Positions 34,731-46,400 of a stretch of 64,000 nt of DNA are shown here, one piece after another. The position numbers and the translations under genes are program-made. Position 1 is the stretch's first letter; the number at the start of each line of letters is the position of its first letter. The stretch lies in the NCBI GenBank assembly GCA_963575745.1, contig CAUYUJ010001436.1:445295-509294 (forward strand), written 5' to 3'. Under the pieces are notes generated by a model that worked only from the letters and a program-made list of their open reading frames with translations, was not told the origin of the DNA and did not search any database. Source of the stretch: Prorocentrum cordatum. Lineage: Eukaryota; Sar; Dinophyceae; Prorocentrales; Prorocentraceae.

Positions 34731-36034
34731 TTGGGCCCTGCTTGGGGCCTTTTGCTGCAAGTCTCCCAGGGCCTGTTGGGAGCCTGTTGGGAGCCTGCAA
34801 GTATCCTAGGGTCTCTGGGGCTGTTTAAAAGCTTGTTGGGAGCCTGTTGGGGCGTCCTGGGGGCGTCTTTGGCCGCCTCTGGGCGATGTTTGGCCGTCTG
34901 TCTGGCGCCTTCGGAGGCTGTCTTCGAGGCCTCTATGGCCGTCTTGGTGCCCTCTTGGGGGCCTCCACGGGCTGGACGTCAGATCCACGGGCCGGGGAAG
35001 GGACTCCCCGAACCGTAATGCTACTGCCGACGGATTTGGCGACGCAACGCGCCGCTTCTGCATGGAAACGGGACCCGCCGCTCATCCGTGCACCTCAATC
35101 CATGCTCGTGCTTCCCCGACTGCCGCATGCAGGGCGCTGGTGGTTCGCCTCCCCCATGGTGCGTAGTCAGGCACTCCAGAGCGGCGCGAAACTCCAGGGC
35201 CCCCCCCCCTGCAGCCGTGAGATCCGTCGTCGAGAGAAACGTGCGGCGTCACGGGGCATCACGGCCAGAACCCCGTGCCCCGTACTTCTGCGGCACCTCT
35301 CCAGCTGGACCTGCCAGTGGGGGGCCCCAGGCCCGAAACCGTGCGGAGCGCCGGTGCGGCATAGCCTGCGACGCCCGGATCTCGGGGAGGGCCCCTTGTC
35401 TTCGCCAGGGCGACGAGTCCTCGAAGGCGAGGCCCTGCTTGGAGCGCCCTGAGCCGGGCCTCCTGCCCGTCTTCTGGCCCCCTGGCAGTGAGCGGAGGAA
35501 GCCCCGGGGCCCGAGGGAGCGGCGAGGACCTCTGCAAGGGGGGGGGGAGGGGGCGGCAGGGCGGCGAACGCCTTCCTGCAGAGGAGCTGCTGCCGCGAGA
35601 CACGACCCACAGAAGGAACGGCGCCCCGTCTCGGACCCGAGCTGTTACTCGTCTCGGCCTCTTGGCTGTCGATGCCCAGACCCCCGACGCCACTGCGTTC
35701 TCCCGAAAAGGTCGACCCTCAAAGGTCTCGACCCCCTCTTCCCCGGGGACCAGCTCTCTGTCCTCAACAGCTGCCCGATGGCCCCCAGGCCCAGCGAGGG
35801 CCCCCAAAGAGGCCGAGAACTGCGCTTATACGCCTGTGCGCCGCATGTTCGCTCCACCGCGCGAGGGGGTCTGGGACCCTCCTGCTCGCAGAGAGCCTCT
35901 GCGCACCAGCGCCGCCCGCAGGGCGTGGCAGCGCGCGGCCCCTGGGGCAGGCGCGGCCGTTGGTGCGCGGCGGTTTACCGACTGCTGCCCGCCGAGCGGC
36001 AGTCCCTGGCCGCCGGGCCCCGGCCCCCTGGGGG
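34731..36034. other. No supported gene; minisatellite debris
   Basis: About 34,731-34,980 is the CCAAGA-type family in reverse sense (GGGAGCCTGTTGGGAGCC). From 35,100 to 36,030 several frames of 150-330 codons overlap on both strands. None shows a family motif, a relict SL or a consistent composition. Confidence 0.45.
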
Positions 36035-36036
36035 GA

Positions 36037-36175
36037 CCGGCCATCGCTCGGACGTCCCGCCCCCGTGAACTTTTTTCGGTTTCGTGCGTGGTGTCTCCGC
36101 CAAGATGCTCCAACACGCTCAGCGGCTGCCCTCGCCGAGGGCAAGCGCACATGTCCGAGCGAGGCCAGGGCCGCG
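36037..36175. mobile_element. Short TIR element, GTTCGGACGT family, copy 1
   Basis: GGCCATCGCTCGGACGTC on the left is inverted on the right as ACATGTCCGAGCGAGGCC. The interior CTTTTTTCGGTTTCGTGCG matches 41,740-41,867, where the same element is precisely inserted in another. Confidence 0.65.
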
Positions 36176-38078
36176 ACACATCAGGACGGACGGTCTGTCG
36201 CTATTCTCGGCCTCTGGGGGGCCGCCCTCACCTGGCCTCGGGACCGTCAACAAAACAACTCCGGTCCCAGGGAGTGGGTGGCGACCTCTGGGTGTCGATG
36301 TGAAGAGAACATGATGACGTCGGCCTGCGCGCTTGCGTTCGGCCCTCCCGCGCAGCAAGGGCCCCTTCGGCGAAGGGTCACTCTTACGTGCAGCCGAGCC
36401 CTCCTGGCTGAGGCCAGGAGGGTCTGGAGGTCCCCCTGGGCCCAGGCTGGTCCTGGCCAGGCGTGGTGACCCCTTCCCCAGGGCCAGCTTTTCGTCTTGA
36501 GCCGCTTGTAGGAGGAACCGAAACACAACTTTGGCCTCGAGAGACCAAATATTTGAGTGGAGGCTCCAGACGTCTGGGCCATTATGGGGAGCAGGTGCCC
36601 TCGAGGAGAAAGATGGAGGACCCCGTCTTTTTGAACTTCTGTTGGTGTTGTCGGGGCTTCCCGAAAGGGACAGGGGGCCTCCGCGGGGACCCACACAGAA
36701 TTCCAGGGTCCCCCCGGAGACTTTCAGAAAGGGACCAGGACCAGGAAGACAAGGCGGAGGATGAGGACTGGCTGCGCGAGAAAGCTACTTCGGGGGGCCG
36801 CGGCCGCGGGGGGGGGGGCCTGATCCAAGCGCGGCGGCCTATGCTGGGAGAGTTCCAAGCTGGGCCCGCACTGATGCGGGGGCGATGATAGGGGCGAATA
36901 GTTAGCCCATGGGCGGGCGTTACGTGCATTCGCCTGGGAGCCTCGCCGAAGGCATGCACCATCGGCGCCCCTGGATACACGTATTGCTCTCTCCTGGGCT
37001 ATCCGCCCCCATCGTCGCCCCTGACTGATGGCCACTCCGGCGATACCTTACTCCGGCGAAACCTCTCTCTCATGTGCAGCCCGGTGATCGGGGGCGGCCA
37101 AGACGGGGGCGTCAAAGAGGGGGGGGCGCAAATCATAGCTGGCGGCATGTGCGCGGCCCAGGCGGGGGGACCCAGGGAAGTAAAGAAAGAGGAGGAGGCA
37201 CCATGAAATCTGAGGAAATATCATGGCCCACGCCATGATATGCACCCCCCTTAGTCATCACCCCCCTAGCTCTTGGCCGTCCCCGAGGTAAGATGGGCTG
37301 GTGGCTCCCGAGAGGACCGGGCCACTCTCCCCGAGGCCTCCCTGCTCGAGCCCGACCTGCGTGCGGCGGGCTCGTGCCGCGCCGACTTCGGCGCTGGCTT
37401 CGGACACCGCGGGGCTCGCTCCACCTCGAACGCTCGGCCGTTCCCGAAACGTCAGACTCGGGGGGAGCGAAAGGGGGGGATAGCAAGGGGTATAGGGTAG
37501 AGAATCAGCTCACGTGGCTGATTTTCCCAGCACCTCCCGGCGCCGAGGAGCACCTCCATGTATACCGAGGATTGGGCCCGGCGGCGGGGCCGAAATCAGC
37601 TGCATGCAGCAGATTTCGTAACCCCCCCTTTCCCTATCCCCCCCCCCTTCTGTTCGGCCCGACAGGCCGTGGCAGCGATGATCGCCGGCGGCGTTCAACG
37701 TGGAGCGCCGGCGGCCAAAGCACCACCGGTCGGCACGACGCGGGCCCACCGCGCGCCCACTGGAGCAGGAGCCGCGGGGACCCCCAGTCTTGACCCACCG
37801 CGAACGACGGCTCCGCGCGGGCGCCGCGCCCACCAGCTGCGCTTCGGCATGCGGGCGGCGAAGATGCGAGGCCATGCCAGCCACAAGGCGATTCATGCAG
37901 AGACCAGCTGCCGGCCCTGCAAAAGGTGTGCGGTTTCTTCGAGCGCTGTCTGCAATGCTCGTTGGATGGGGGACCCAGGTTGTCGCACCCAGCATCGTAT
38001 TCGTGTTTTTTTTGTTGTTTTTTTTTTTTTTTTCTCTCTCTCTCTCTCCATCCGTCTGTCTGTCTGTCCACGTTGCCT
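36176..38078. other. No supported gene
   Basis: GC-rich, mixed sequence. A copy of the dispersed CCAGCTTTTC family lies near 36,470-36,500. A T/CT-rich tract covers 38,007-38,068. Confidence 0.4.
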
Positions 38079-38236
38079 TTAGGTCGGGCATGACCCCCTG
38101 AAGGCGGATTTTGGACGAAAGTAACAGATAGTCAAACAATATTCCAACAATATAAACAAAGTGTCAAACATCGTGCCCTGACTATTTTCTGATTATTTTT
38201 GAATGTTCCTCATGCAGAGGGACACGCCCGACTTAA
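38079..38236. mobile_element. hAT-like MITE, copy 2
   Basis: Shares GGCGGATTTTGGACGAAA, TGATTATTTTTGAAT and GCAGAGGGAC with the element at 20,098-20,261. It begins TTAGGTCGGGC and ends GCCCGACTTAA. I could not confirm an intact target-site duplication. Confidence 0.7.
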
Positions 38237-40215
38237 GCCTATCTCCCCACATGACCTGAGCCGCTCCCCTCAGCCCCCTCTTTCCTGCCTCGCTCGGATT
38301 CTCTCTGCTCTTTCCCCCCGTCTCTGTCATCTCGCTGGGCTCGAAGACACCGTCGGGACCGCTCGAGGCGGCGAGGAAAAAACAGCTCTGCGAGAAGTGC
38401 GGAGGCGCAGAAGCGAGAGACGACCGCCCAGCCGGCGGGAGGATGGAGGTGCGCGGGCGTGCGGAGGTGTGGCTCTGCGCGAGCGCGCAGGCCCGCCTGC
38501 AGGGCCCTCGTGACCCGCTGCTCGGCGCGGGCCGCTCGGGCGTCCGAGACAGGAGCATCGCAGGCAGCGTGGACGACGCCCGGCAGCAGATGCCGCCTGG
38601 AAGCGACGGCGACCGCTATCGCTGGGCACGCGCTCCCCGCCACTCGCGGAGGACTCTCGCCGAACCTCAGGAAACCCGATGCCTTCTGTTCGAGACGGGG
38701 CCGCTGGAAGCCCCGACCCTTTCCACACGGGCCAGCGCTTCATCCCGAGGCGTTCTCTTACGGCCCCCGGGCCCGGCGAGGGCCCCCGGAGGCCGAAGGC
38801 GACGACCGACCTCCGTCTGGCTTTTTTGCTTCCAGGATGTCGGATGTCTGGGACTGCTGCCGGTCATCGCCCCCGTCCCTTCGGAGCCCGTCTCGGCCAT
38901 CCCGAGGCCGGAGCAAACTGACCCCCGTTCCCCCCCGCGGGCGTCGCGAGGGCACGCCGCGCGCCCCCCTGCCGCGCCGCCGCTGCCGCGGACCGCGAGG
39001 GCACGATGCGGGCCCCTGCGGCGTGAACGCTGGCCCCGGACATGCGACGCTGCGATGTCCCGAGGGCGTTGCGCCAGAAGGCTCCAAATCATGAAAAGAG
39101 AGAGCCACAGAAGAGTTTCACGAAAGGGGGGCGGGGATCCCCAAACCGCCCGGTCCGGCCGTCGTCTCGCGGGACTTCCTCGCACAATCCGTTCAGGAAT
39201 CGTGCTCTCGCCGCAGTGCCGACCACACTTTTGGTCTGGAGGGCAAGGACCCGTGGCAAAACATGCACTAAGGTGCACATGGACTTGCGCCTCAATGCCA
39301 GCTACATTTTCGGTCCAAGCGGCCACGATCCGTTTGTAAGATCTATGCACGTGGCCGTGCTCTCACCCCTGGCCTGGCTGCTCTCACCCCTGTCCCGCCT
39401 CTTCACCTTTGCTGCTATTAGGGTGCTTTGCTGGGGTCATTTCTAGTGCGCGGCCCCAATCAAGGTCCCGACCCCTTCCCCTGGGCCAGCTTTTCTCCCC
39501 GGACACGTTTATGATGACCCCGCGGCCCCAGAGGCGCCCCGAGCCGAAATCTTTACAAAAAACGCCCACATTGAGATGATCAGCCATCATACGGTGAGGG
39601 CTTTGGATAAAGGAACCATTGGATAAGGAACCCAGGGTCTGGAAGCTGGTGGAACACCAATGGCCAATCATGTATTGGCCATGAATCTCATTGCCGACCT
39701 CATCGGATAAGGGATCCTCCAGGGCCTGAAGCCCCCTGGTGGACGAGCGCGTTCGACTACTCGCAAAGTACCTAACAAATTGCCTGGATCCTGCGCGGGG
39801 GATCTCTACGATACATTACATCAGGGCAGACCTGTGTTTTTCGGACGCTTGCGAGTAGGCACTCTGCGCGAGTGGTGGAACGCGCTCGGCGACCTGGGCT
39901 CGTCCCTCAACGAACGCCCCCACCGCATCGCGCCGCCTTGCTTCGCCCCCTGCGGGGGGCCGCCGGAGGTCCCGACACCTCCCTCTCTCTCCATATGAGG
40001 GCCCGCCTCGGCGGTCCCCCCCGGGGCTCCGCGAGGGCCTGCACCGGCCCAAGCACCTGCGCATCACCGCGGTCGTGAGTTTTCTCGAGATCATGGGAGG
40101 AGCCTCTGTGGAGGGGCAGGCCCAGAGGTGGGCGGCCCATGGAGAGGGGGGAACTGCCAGCCTCGAACCCAATCCGCTCCCTGACCCCACCTTTGGCCCC
40201 CCCCCAACCCCTCTG
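38237..40215. other. No supported gene
   Basis: Overlapping frames on both strands up to about 300 codons lack domains. Words of the dispersed family (CCCTTCCCCTGGGCCAGC) occur near 39,468-39,490. Confidence 0.4.
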
Positions 40216-40397
40216 CTAGAGGCCTCCCAGAGGGGGTCCCACTAGAGATTGGGTCGGAGGATCGCGCCACATCGCTGATGCATCGGCGCCGTCGGCGCGG
40301 AGAAAATCGAGCTCCATATCGTGCCGCACCGGCGATGCATCGGCGATGCGGCGCGATCCTCGACCCCGTCCACTCGGACCCCATCTGAGAGGCCTAG
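40216..40397. mobile_element. TIR element, CGATGCATCG-core family, copy 2
   Basis: Begins CTAGAGGCCTCCCAG, ends CCATCTGAGAGGCCTAG. The core contains GATGCATCGGCGCCGTCGGC and CCGGCGATGCATCGGCG. TIRs match copy 1 at 6712-6920. Confidence 0.7.
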
Positions 40398-40825
40398 ATT
40401 CGAGCCCCCCGACGCCATGATTTTTGTGATAGCGTCGACCCCCAGAGATCTCGACCCACTCCCCCGGACCAGCTTTTCATTCCGAGTCCATGTCTGACGG
40501 CTCCGAGGCCTGGTGAGGGCCCCCAGGGTCCCAAAATAGCGAGAAGCCGTCCGTCGTTTTTTGGTTCATCATGGAAAAAAACGCGCTTTCTTCTTCGGCG
40601 TTTCGACATTGGGCGGAAGGGGGGGGAGGTCTGGCTCCAGACCTCTGCTTAGTGCGAGTGTTTGCGGCAGTGCGTCCTAAAGGGGGAGACCCCACCTGCC
40701 TGAAACGGGCGCCGAAAACAGCCAAGATCTACTCCAGGGGGGGCAGGGAGGGGGTGCGAGGGCCCGCGCCGATCGGCAAGACAATGAATAAGAAAAAGAC
40801 GACATGGCCCGAGGGTGTCTGGGAT
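40398..40825. other. No supported gene
   Basis: Includes a copy of the dispersed family (CACTCCCCCGGACCAGCTTT near 40,460). Confidence 0.4.
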
Positions 40826-41325
40826 CTAGAGGCCTCCTAGATGGGGTCCGAGTAGATGGGGTCGGAGGGTCTCGCCGCATGGCCGATACATCGGCGGCGA
40901 TACATCGCCCATGCATCGGCCATGCATCGGCCAGGCACTGGCGACGTCGGCGATGCATCGGCGACGTCGGCGTGGAGAAAAGTGGGCCCCACATCGAGCC
41001 GCACCGCCGATGCATCGCCGGCGCATCGGCGCTGCGGCGCGACCCTCCGAGCCCCTCTTGGGCGCCCGAGTTATCCGGGGTAACTCGGGTCTGGGGTAAC
41101 TCGGGTTTGGATTCCCGAAAAAAGGAACCCGAGTTGGCCCTGACCCGAGTTACCCCTGATGATTCGGGGCTCTGGACGCCCGAGCTATCCGGGGCAACTC
41201 GGGTCCGGGGTACAAGTCGGGTTCGGACTCCCGAAAAACGAACCCGAGTTATAGCCCTGACCCGAGCTACCCCTGATGATTCGGGGCTCTGACCCTCTCC
41301 TCCGACCCCATCGAGGAGGCCTGCA
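40826..41325. mobile_element. TIR element, CGATGCATCG-core family, copy 3, interrupted
   Basis: Left end CTAGAGGCCTCCTAGATGGG; right end CCGACCCCATCGAGGAGGCC near 41,301-41,321. The core repeats GATGCATCGGCGACGTCGGC. The right part is split by a pair of ~115-bp repeats at about 41,063-41,292. Confidence 0.6.
41063..41292. repeat. Two tandem ~115-bp units, each a small foldback
   Basis: Each unit runs from GCCCGAG(T/C)TATCCGGGG to GATTCGGGGCTCTG. GGGGTAACTCGGGTC near its start is inverted as GACCCGAGTTACCCC near its end. The second unit has matching substitutions in its own arms (GAGC for GAGT). Confidence 0.75.
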
Positions 41326-41526
41326 GAGCACCGGCGCAGCCTCCACCGGGCCTCGGAGGACCCGGGCGCGCCTCGCCGCCCGCGCGTGCCCGCTACCGCG
41401 GGCCGCCCCGCCGCGGGCCGGCGCCGGCGGGCACCAGCGCCGGGAGCACGACCTGCTGCCACTCCTCGGGGGGCGTCTTTCGGGGGGGCCGCGCCTCGGG
41501 CGCGCCGCCTATAGTGAAGGGGAACT

Positions 41527-41687
41527 GGGACACACAAATAAATACACACAAATAAAAATATCCCCCATATTTTCCAATATTTTTGGGTTTTTTGTCTTCC
41601 CCCCCACTTCCCATATTTTCCCATATTTTCTGGGGAATCGAGGGTTAATTGTGTCTGTGTGTTTTTCCCCCTCCTGATATAGTTCTA
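41527..41687 (+). repeat. Dispersed repeat R1, third copy
   Basis: GGACACACAAATAAATACAC to TTTTTCCCCCTCCTGATATA, closely matching 8935-9085. It abuts a second copy of the foldback element. Confidence 0.8.
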
Positions 41688-42119
41688 CCGGGATCGCCGC
41701 GGGGGCTGCTAAAAGCGGGCAGGAGGGGTTGCAAGTGGACTGGGCATCGTTCGGACGTCCATTCCCTGTGTTTTTTTTCGGTCTCGTGCGTGGTTTTTCC
41801 CTTAAGTAATCAAGGATGCTCCTCGACGGTCCTCGCCGAGAGAAACATGCACACGTCCGAGCGAGGCCAAGTGGATGCCAAGGTGGGTTCTATCTGGTCC
41901 ACCCTGGCTTACGAGTGGGCCACACATGCCCCAAATAGCTTAAAGGGGGTCACGATCCGGGCTAAGTGGGCTTCGCCCACTCAGCGGAGTTGTCTAACTC
42001 TGCTAAGCCACTCGGGGAATGTGCAACCCACTTGCATGCCAGGCTGGGCCAGGTGCAAGCCACCTTAGCATCCACTTGTAACCCGCCTATCTACTTAGCA
42101 ACCCCCACCGTCATCCCAG
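41688..42119. mobile_element. Foldback element copy 2, carrying a nested insertion
   Basis: Starts CCGGGATCGCCGCGGGGG and ends CCCCCACCGTCATCCCAG, with TA at 41,686-41,687 and 42,120-42,121. The interior (GTGGATGCCAAGGTGG ... AGCATCCACTTG) matches 33,356-33,650. It is interrupted at 41,740-41,867. Confidence 0.7.
41740..41867. mobile_element. Nested TIR element with 8-bp target-site duplication
   Basis: The 128-bp insert (CTGGGCATCGTTCGGACG ... ACGTCCGAGCGAGGC) is flanked by CAAGTGGA at 41,732-41,739 and 41,868-41,875. The same family occurs at 36,037-36,175. The 8-bp duplication fits hAT-type transposition, and the nesting dates it after the foldback copy. Confidence 0.8.
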
Positions 42120-42121
42120 TA

Positions 42122-43070
42122 GCCGCCCCCTGGCAAACCAGCCCCTTCCGGGGCGTTCTCCATCCTCCCCTCAGATCTGGGCCTTGCTATGTTTTCCCGC
42201 TGGGCGTTTTCTCCCCCGATTTCGGGTCCTTTGGGGCCCTCACGGATCGATCCGGCTCGACAGAGGACGCAGAACGGTGGGGTCTGGGGTTCGGGACGTG
42301 ATTTTTCGCCATGTTGCTCTGTCTGCGCAACGACGGATTCCAGGGTCGGGGGTTGCTGAATGTGCCCCTGGCCCGAGGTGCCTCCAACTCGCTCATTTCG
42401 CTATCTTCGGCCCCCCGAGGCCTCGGGGACGTCAAAAACTCGGGATGAAAAACCGGTCTCGGGGAATGGGTCAAGACCCATGGGGGTCGAAATTAAAAAC
42501 ACAATCATGGCCTTGGGGGGCTGGGTCTGTCCCATCGCGCCAGCATTCCGTGTCGCATCCGCGTCGAGTCCATGTCGAACGCGTCGAATCCGTGCCGATT
42601 CCGTGCCGAATCCACGTCGACTTCACGTCGAGTCCACGTCGAACCCACGTCGGAACACAAGAGACGACAGCCGATTTCAGGACCGGGGAGTTGGATGTGG
42701 ATGGGGGGCCCGAACTAGCTGGTTGAGCCTCCAGAAAATCGATCAGGAGGGGGAGTGCTGCCCACTCTGTCCCAAATCGGTCGCCGGACCCCTCCCAGGG
42801 TCCATCTTTGCAGTTTCTCGGCCGGGTCCGTTTCTGACGGCCCTGGGGCCCGAAAACGGCCCCCGGAGGCCGAAGCTGAAGACAGAAACAGCCCCGAACC
42901 CAAAGCCTCGAGCCTCCGCCGCCCGGCCCCTTCCTGCCGGCCAGAGCCAGTGCTGGGCCACCTCGGACCCCCGGCCGCCTCCAAGATACCACGGCCCAGT
43001 GGGGATGGGGACCGGGTCAAGGATGCTGACCTTGCGTCGACGTCGTTGTCGTCGTCGACGTCGAGGTCGA

Positions 43071-43133
<63 letters not shown>

Positions 43134-43469
43134 GGTCGTCGTCGTCGTCGACGACGTCGTCGTCGCCAGCTCCGACAGGAGAGGCCCCTCGAAGGTGCAG
43201 AGCGACGCTCCTGGACCCGCTGCCTGCGGCCCTCCGCCGAGTTCCGGCTGGCCCCCGCGGCGGGCTCGGCCCGCGACAGCGGGAGGCGCGCCGAGCGGCT
43301 GCCGACGGAGAGGGCGCCCAGCCTCGGGAGGAGGGGCGAGCGCCACGGGCTGCCAGGGGAAATGTGCGGCGCGACGGCACGCTGCGTCTGTTGCTTCTGC
43401 CGTCGTTGCGTTCTCCTTCCTACAGACCTCAATATTGTGGAATCCCCCCCCCTCCAGGGCACACATGGC
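42122..43469. other. No supported gene; (GTC)n tract
   Basis: (GTC)n occupies about 43,035-43,165. Words such as GTCGAATCCGTGCCGATTCC repeat at 42,550-42,650. Dispersed-family words occur near 42,440-42,480. A 406-codon forward frame crosses all of these and changes composition at each, so I reject it. Confidence 0.5.
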
Positions 43470-46400
43470 ATCTTGGTTTCAATTGAAGTGCCTTCCCGGG
43501 GCTCTCGCACCCTGTTTTTTCCTCGCGATTCATACACGACCCACGGTTCAGCAACCCGCCTGCTCGACCTGGTCGCCTGAGCCCGCCTTCCCGACCCGCC
43601 CGCAATGAGTCTGCCCACCCGAACTGCCCGTCTGGTTATACCACCTGTTTACTGCTCCTTGCCCCTCTCCTGCTAATGCCTCTCGTGTCGTGCTCCATCC
43701 TTCTCCCTCCCCCTTACACGCGTCCGCCTTTCCCCTGTTTTAGGGGCTGCGCGACTTGCACGTGGCAGGCAAGAAAAATATCCCCCAAGGGGGTACGATC
43801 GAAGAAAAACGAGGGCGGGGGTTTGGGATATCATACGTGTAGGATGGCAGTTGGGCAGATAGGAGCGATCAGTCTTAACAAGATTGATGTTGTTGTTGTT
43901 GCTCTTGTTGGTGGTGTTGTTGCTGCTGTCGAATTTTCAGATCTAAATCAATTATTGTTGATCCCCCTTTTCAAGGCACATTGCGTTTTTCAGTTGGAGT
44001 GCCCTTTTCGGGCCTCGCACTCTGTCCTTTATATGAGAGAACACATGGAATCTCAGAATTCAATTGTTGGCCCCCGGTTTACGACAACAACGGCTCCCGC
44101 CGGAAACGTTCTCGCTATATATTCCCACATCGCGCTCTCGCGCGGGACTTCCTCACAATGTCTGCAGAAATCGCGCTCTAAAGTGGGATCTCGTCGCAAT
44201 TTAATCAGACGCCGCGCCCTCGACACTCAGCAATCACGCTCTCGCTGTGGACTTCCTCACGATGTACTTGGGACTCGCGCTGTCGCTCGAGACTTCCTCG
44301 CGATCCCTGCAGGACTCACATTTCAGAAACCCGCCTGCTCGATGCTGGCCGCCTGGGCCCACCTTTCCGGCCCGCCCGTTAGGGTCTATCCGCCCAAACT
44401 GCCCGTCTGGTTCTGCCACGTGCTTTCTGCTTCTAGCCAAGGATTTGCTACGTTCTCTCGTGCTCCATCCTCCTCCTTGCCCCTTGTCCTTTCATTCCAT
44501 CCATCCTGTTTTCCCCTGCCTCACGGGCTGCGCAAAATACACCTTGAGGTAGAAACGATACATACCCCTAAGGGGGAGCGATCGAATGCAAAGGGGGCGG
44601 GTATCGAGGGTTTGGGGCAGACGTGTTGCATGGCACATGATTGTTGTTGTTGCTGCTGCTGTTGTTCTTCAAGTGAAGTGCCCTTCGCGGGTGTCGCACC
44701 GTGCTTCTTACAAGGGCAAATTTGGGGTCTCTGAATTGGACCCCTGGCCTCCGAGTTGCAACAACAGCGGCTCCCGCGTGATACTTCCTCGCAATGTGTT
44801 CCGAGATCGCGCTCTCCCGCAGGACGTCGTCACAATGTATGCTGCAATCGTGTCCCTCGTGGGACTTCCTCTCAATGTATTCAGACGCCGCGCCCTCGAC
44901 ACTCAGGAATCACGCTCTCGCTTTGGATGATATTACGATAAACTTGGGAGTCGCGCTATCGTCCGAGACTTTCGATTCTTGCAAAACGCACACTTCAGCA
45001 ACCCGCCTGCTCGACCTGGCCGCCTGGGCCCGCCTTCCCGACACGCCCGTTAGGGTCTATCCGCCCGGTCTGCCCGTCTGGTTCTGCCAGTTGTCTTCTT
45101 TTCCTGGCCCTGTTCCTGTACTCCCTCCCCCTTGCCCCTTCCTTCCATACGTCCTCGCTTCCCCGACCATACGGGCTGCATGCAACACGCGATGCATGCT
45201 TAAAAATATGTACCCCCCTGTGGGGGTATGATCGAAGACGAATAAGGCGGGAATCGAGGGTTTGTGATATACGTGTTGAGTGGCGCGCGCGCGAATAAGA
45301 GCGAACAACCTTAGATATATATGTTTGTTGTAGTTGCTGCTGTTGTGTTGTTCTTATGTTTGCTGGTGTTGCTCTTATTGTTGATTCACCACGTCTAAAG
45401 ATTAACTCTTGTTGGTACCCCTCCGGTAACCATTACATTTTGTCAATTGAAGTGCTTCTCCCAGGGCTCGTACAATGTTGTTTAGAAGGGAAAGCGAAGT
45501 GTCACCAAACTGGGTTGTCAGCACCTGGTTTACAGCAGCAGCGGCTCCCGCCTGATACTTTTTCAATGTATTTCCACATCGCGCTCTCGCGCGGGACTTC
45601 CTCACAATGTCTGCAGAAATCGCGCTCTAAAGTGGGACCTCGTCACAATTTATTCAAACGCCGCGCCCTCGACACTCAGCAATCACGCTCTCGCTGTGGA
45701 CTTCCTCACGATGTACTTGGGACTCGCGCTGTCGCTCGAGACTTCCTCGCGATCCCTGCAGGACTCACATTTCAGAAACCCGCCTGCTCGACCTGGCCGC
45801 CTGGGCCCGCCTTTCCGGCCCGCCCATTAGGGTCTATCCGCCCAAACTGCCCGTCTGGTTCTGCCACGTGCTTTCTGCTTCTGGCCAAGGATTTTGCTAC
45901 GTTCTCTCGTGCTCCATCCTCCTCCTTGCCCCTTGTCCTTTCATTCCATCCATCCTGTTTTCCCCTGCCTCACGGGCTGCGCAAAATACACCTTGAGGTA
46001 GAAACGATACATACCCCTAAGGGGGAGCGATCGAATGCAAAGGGGGCGGGTATCGAGGGTTTGGGGCAGACGTGTTGCATGGCACATGATTGTTGTTGTT
46101 GCTGCTGCTGCTGTTCTTCAAGTGAAGTGCCCTTCGCGGGTGTCGCACCGTGCTTCTTACAAGGGCAAATTTTGGGTCTCTGAATTGGACCCCTGGCCTC
46201 CGAGTTGCAACAACAGCGGCTCCCGCGTGATACTTCCTCGCAATGTGTTCCGAGATCGCGCTCTCCCGCAGGACGTCGTCACAATGTATGCTGCAATCGT
46301 GTCCCTCGTGGGACTTCCTCTCAATGTATTCAGACGCCGCGCCCTCGACACTCAGGAATCACGCTCTCGCTTTGGATGATATTGCGATAAACTTGGGAGT

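Noticed and set aside
42360-43580. 406-codon forward frame
   Set aside because: Crosses a (GTC)n tract and dispersed-repeat debris with abrupt composition changes; no motif, no relict SL.
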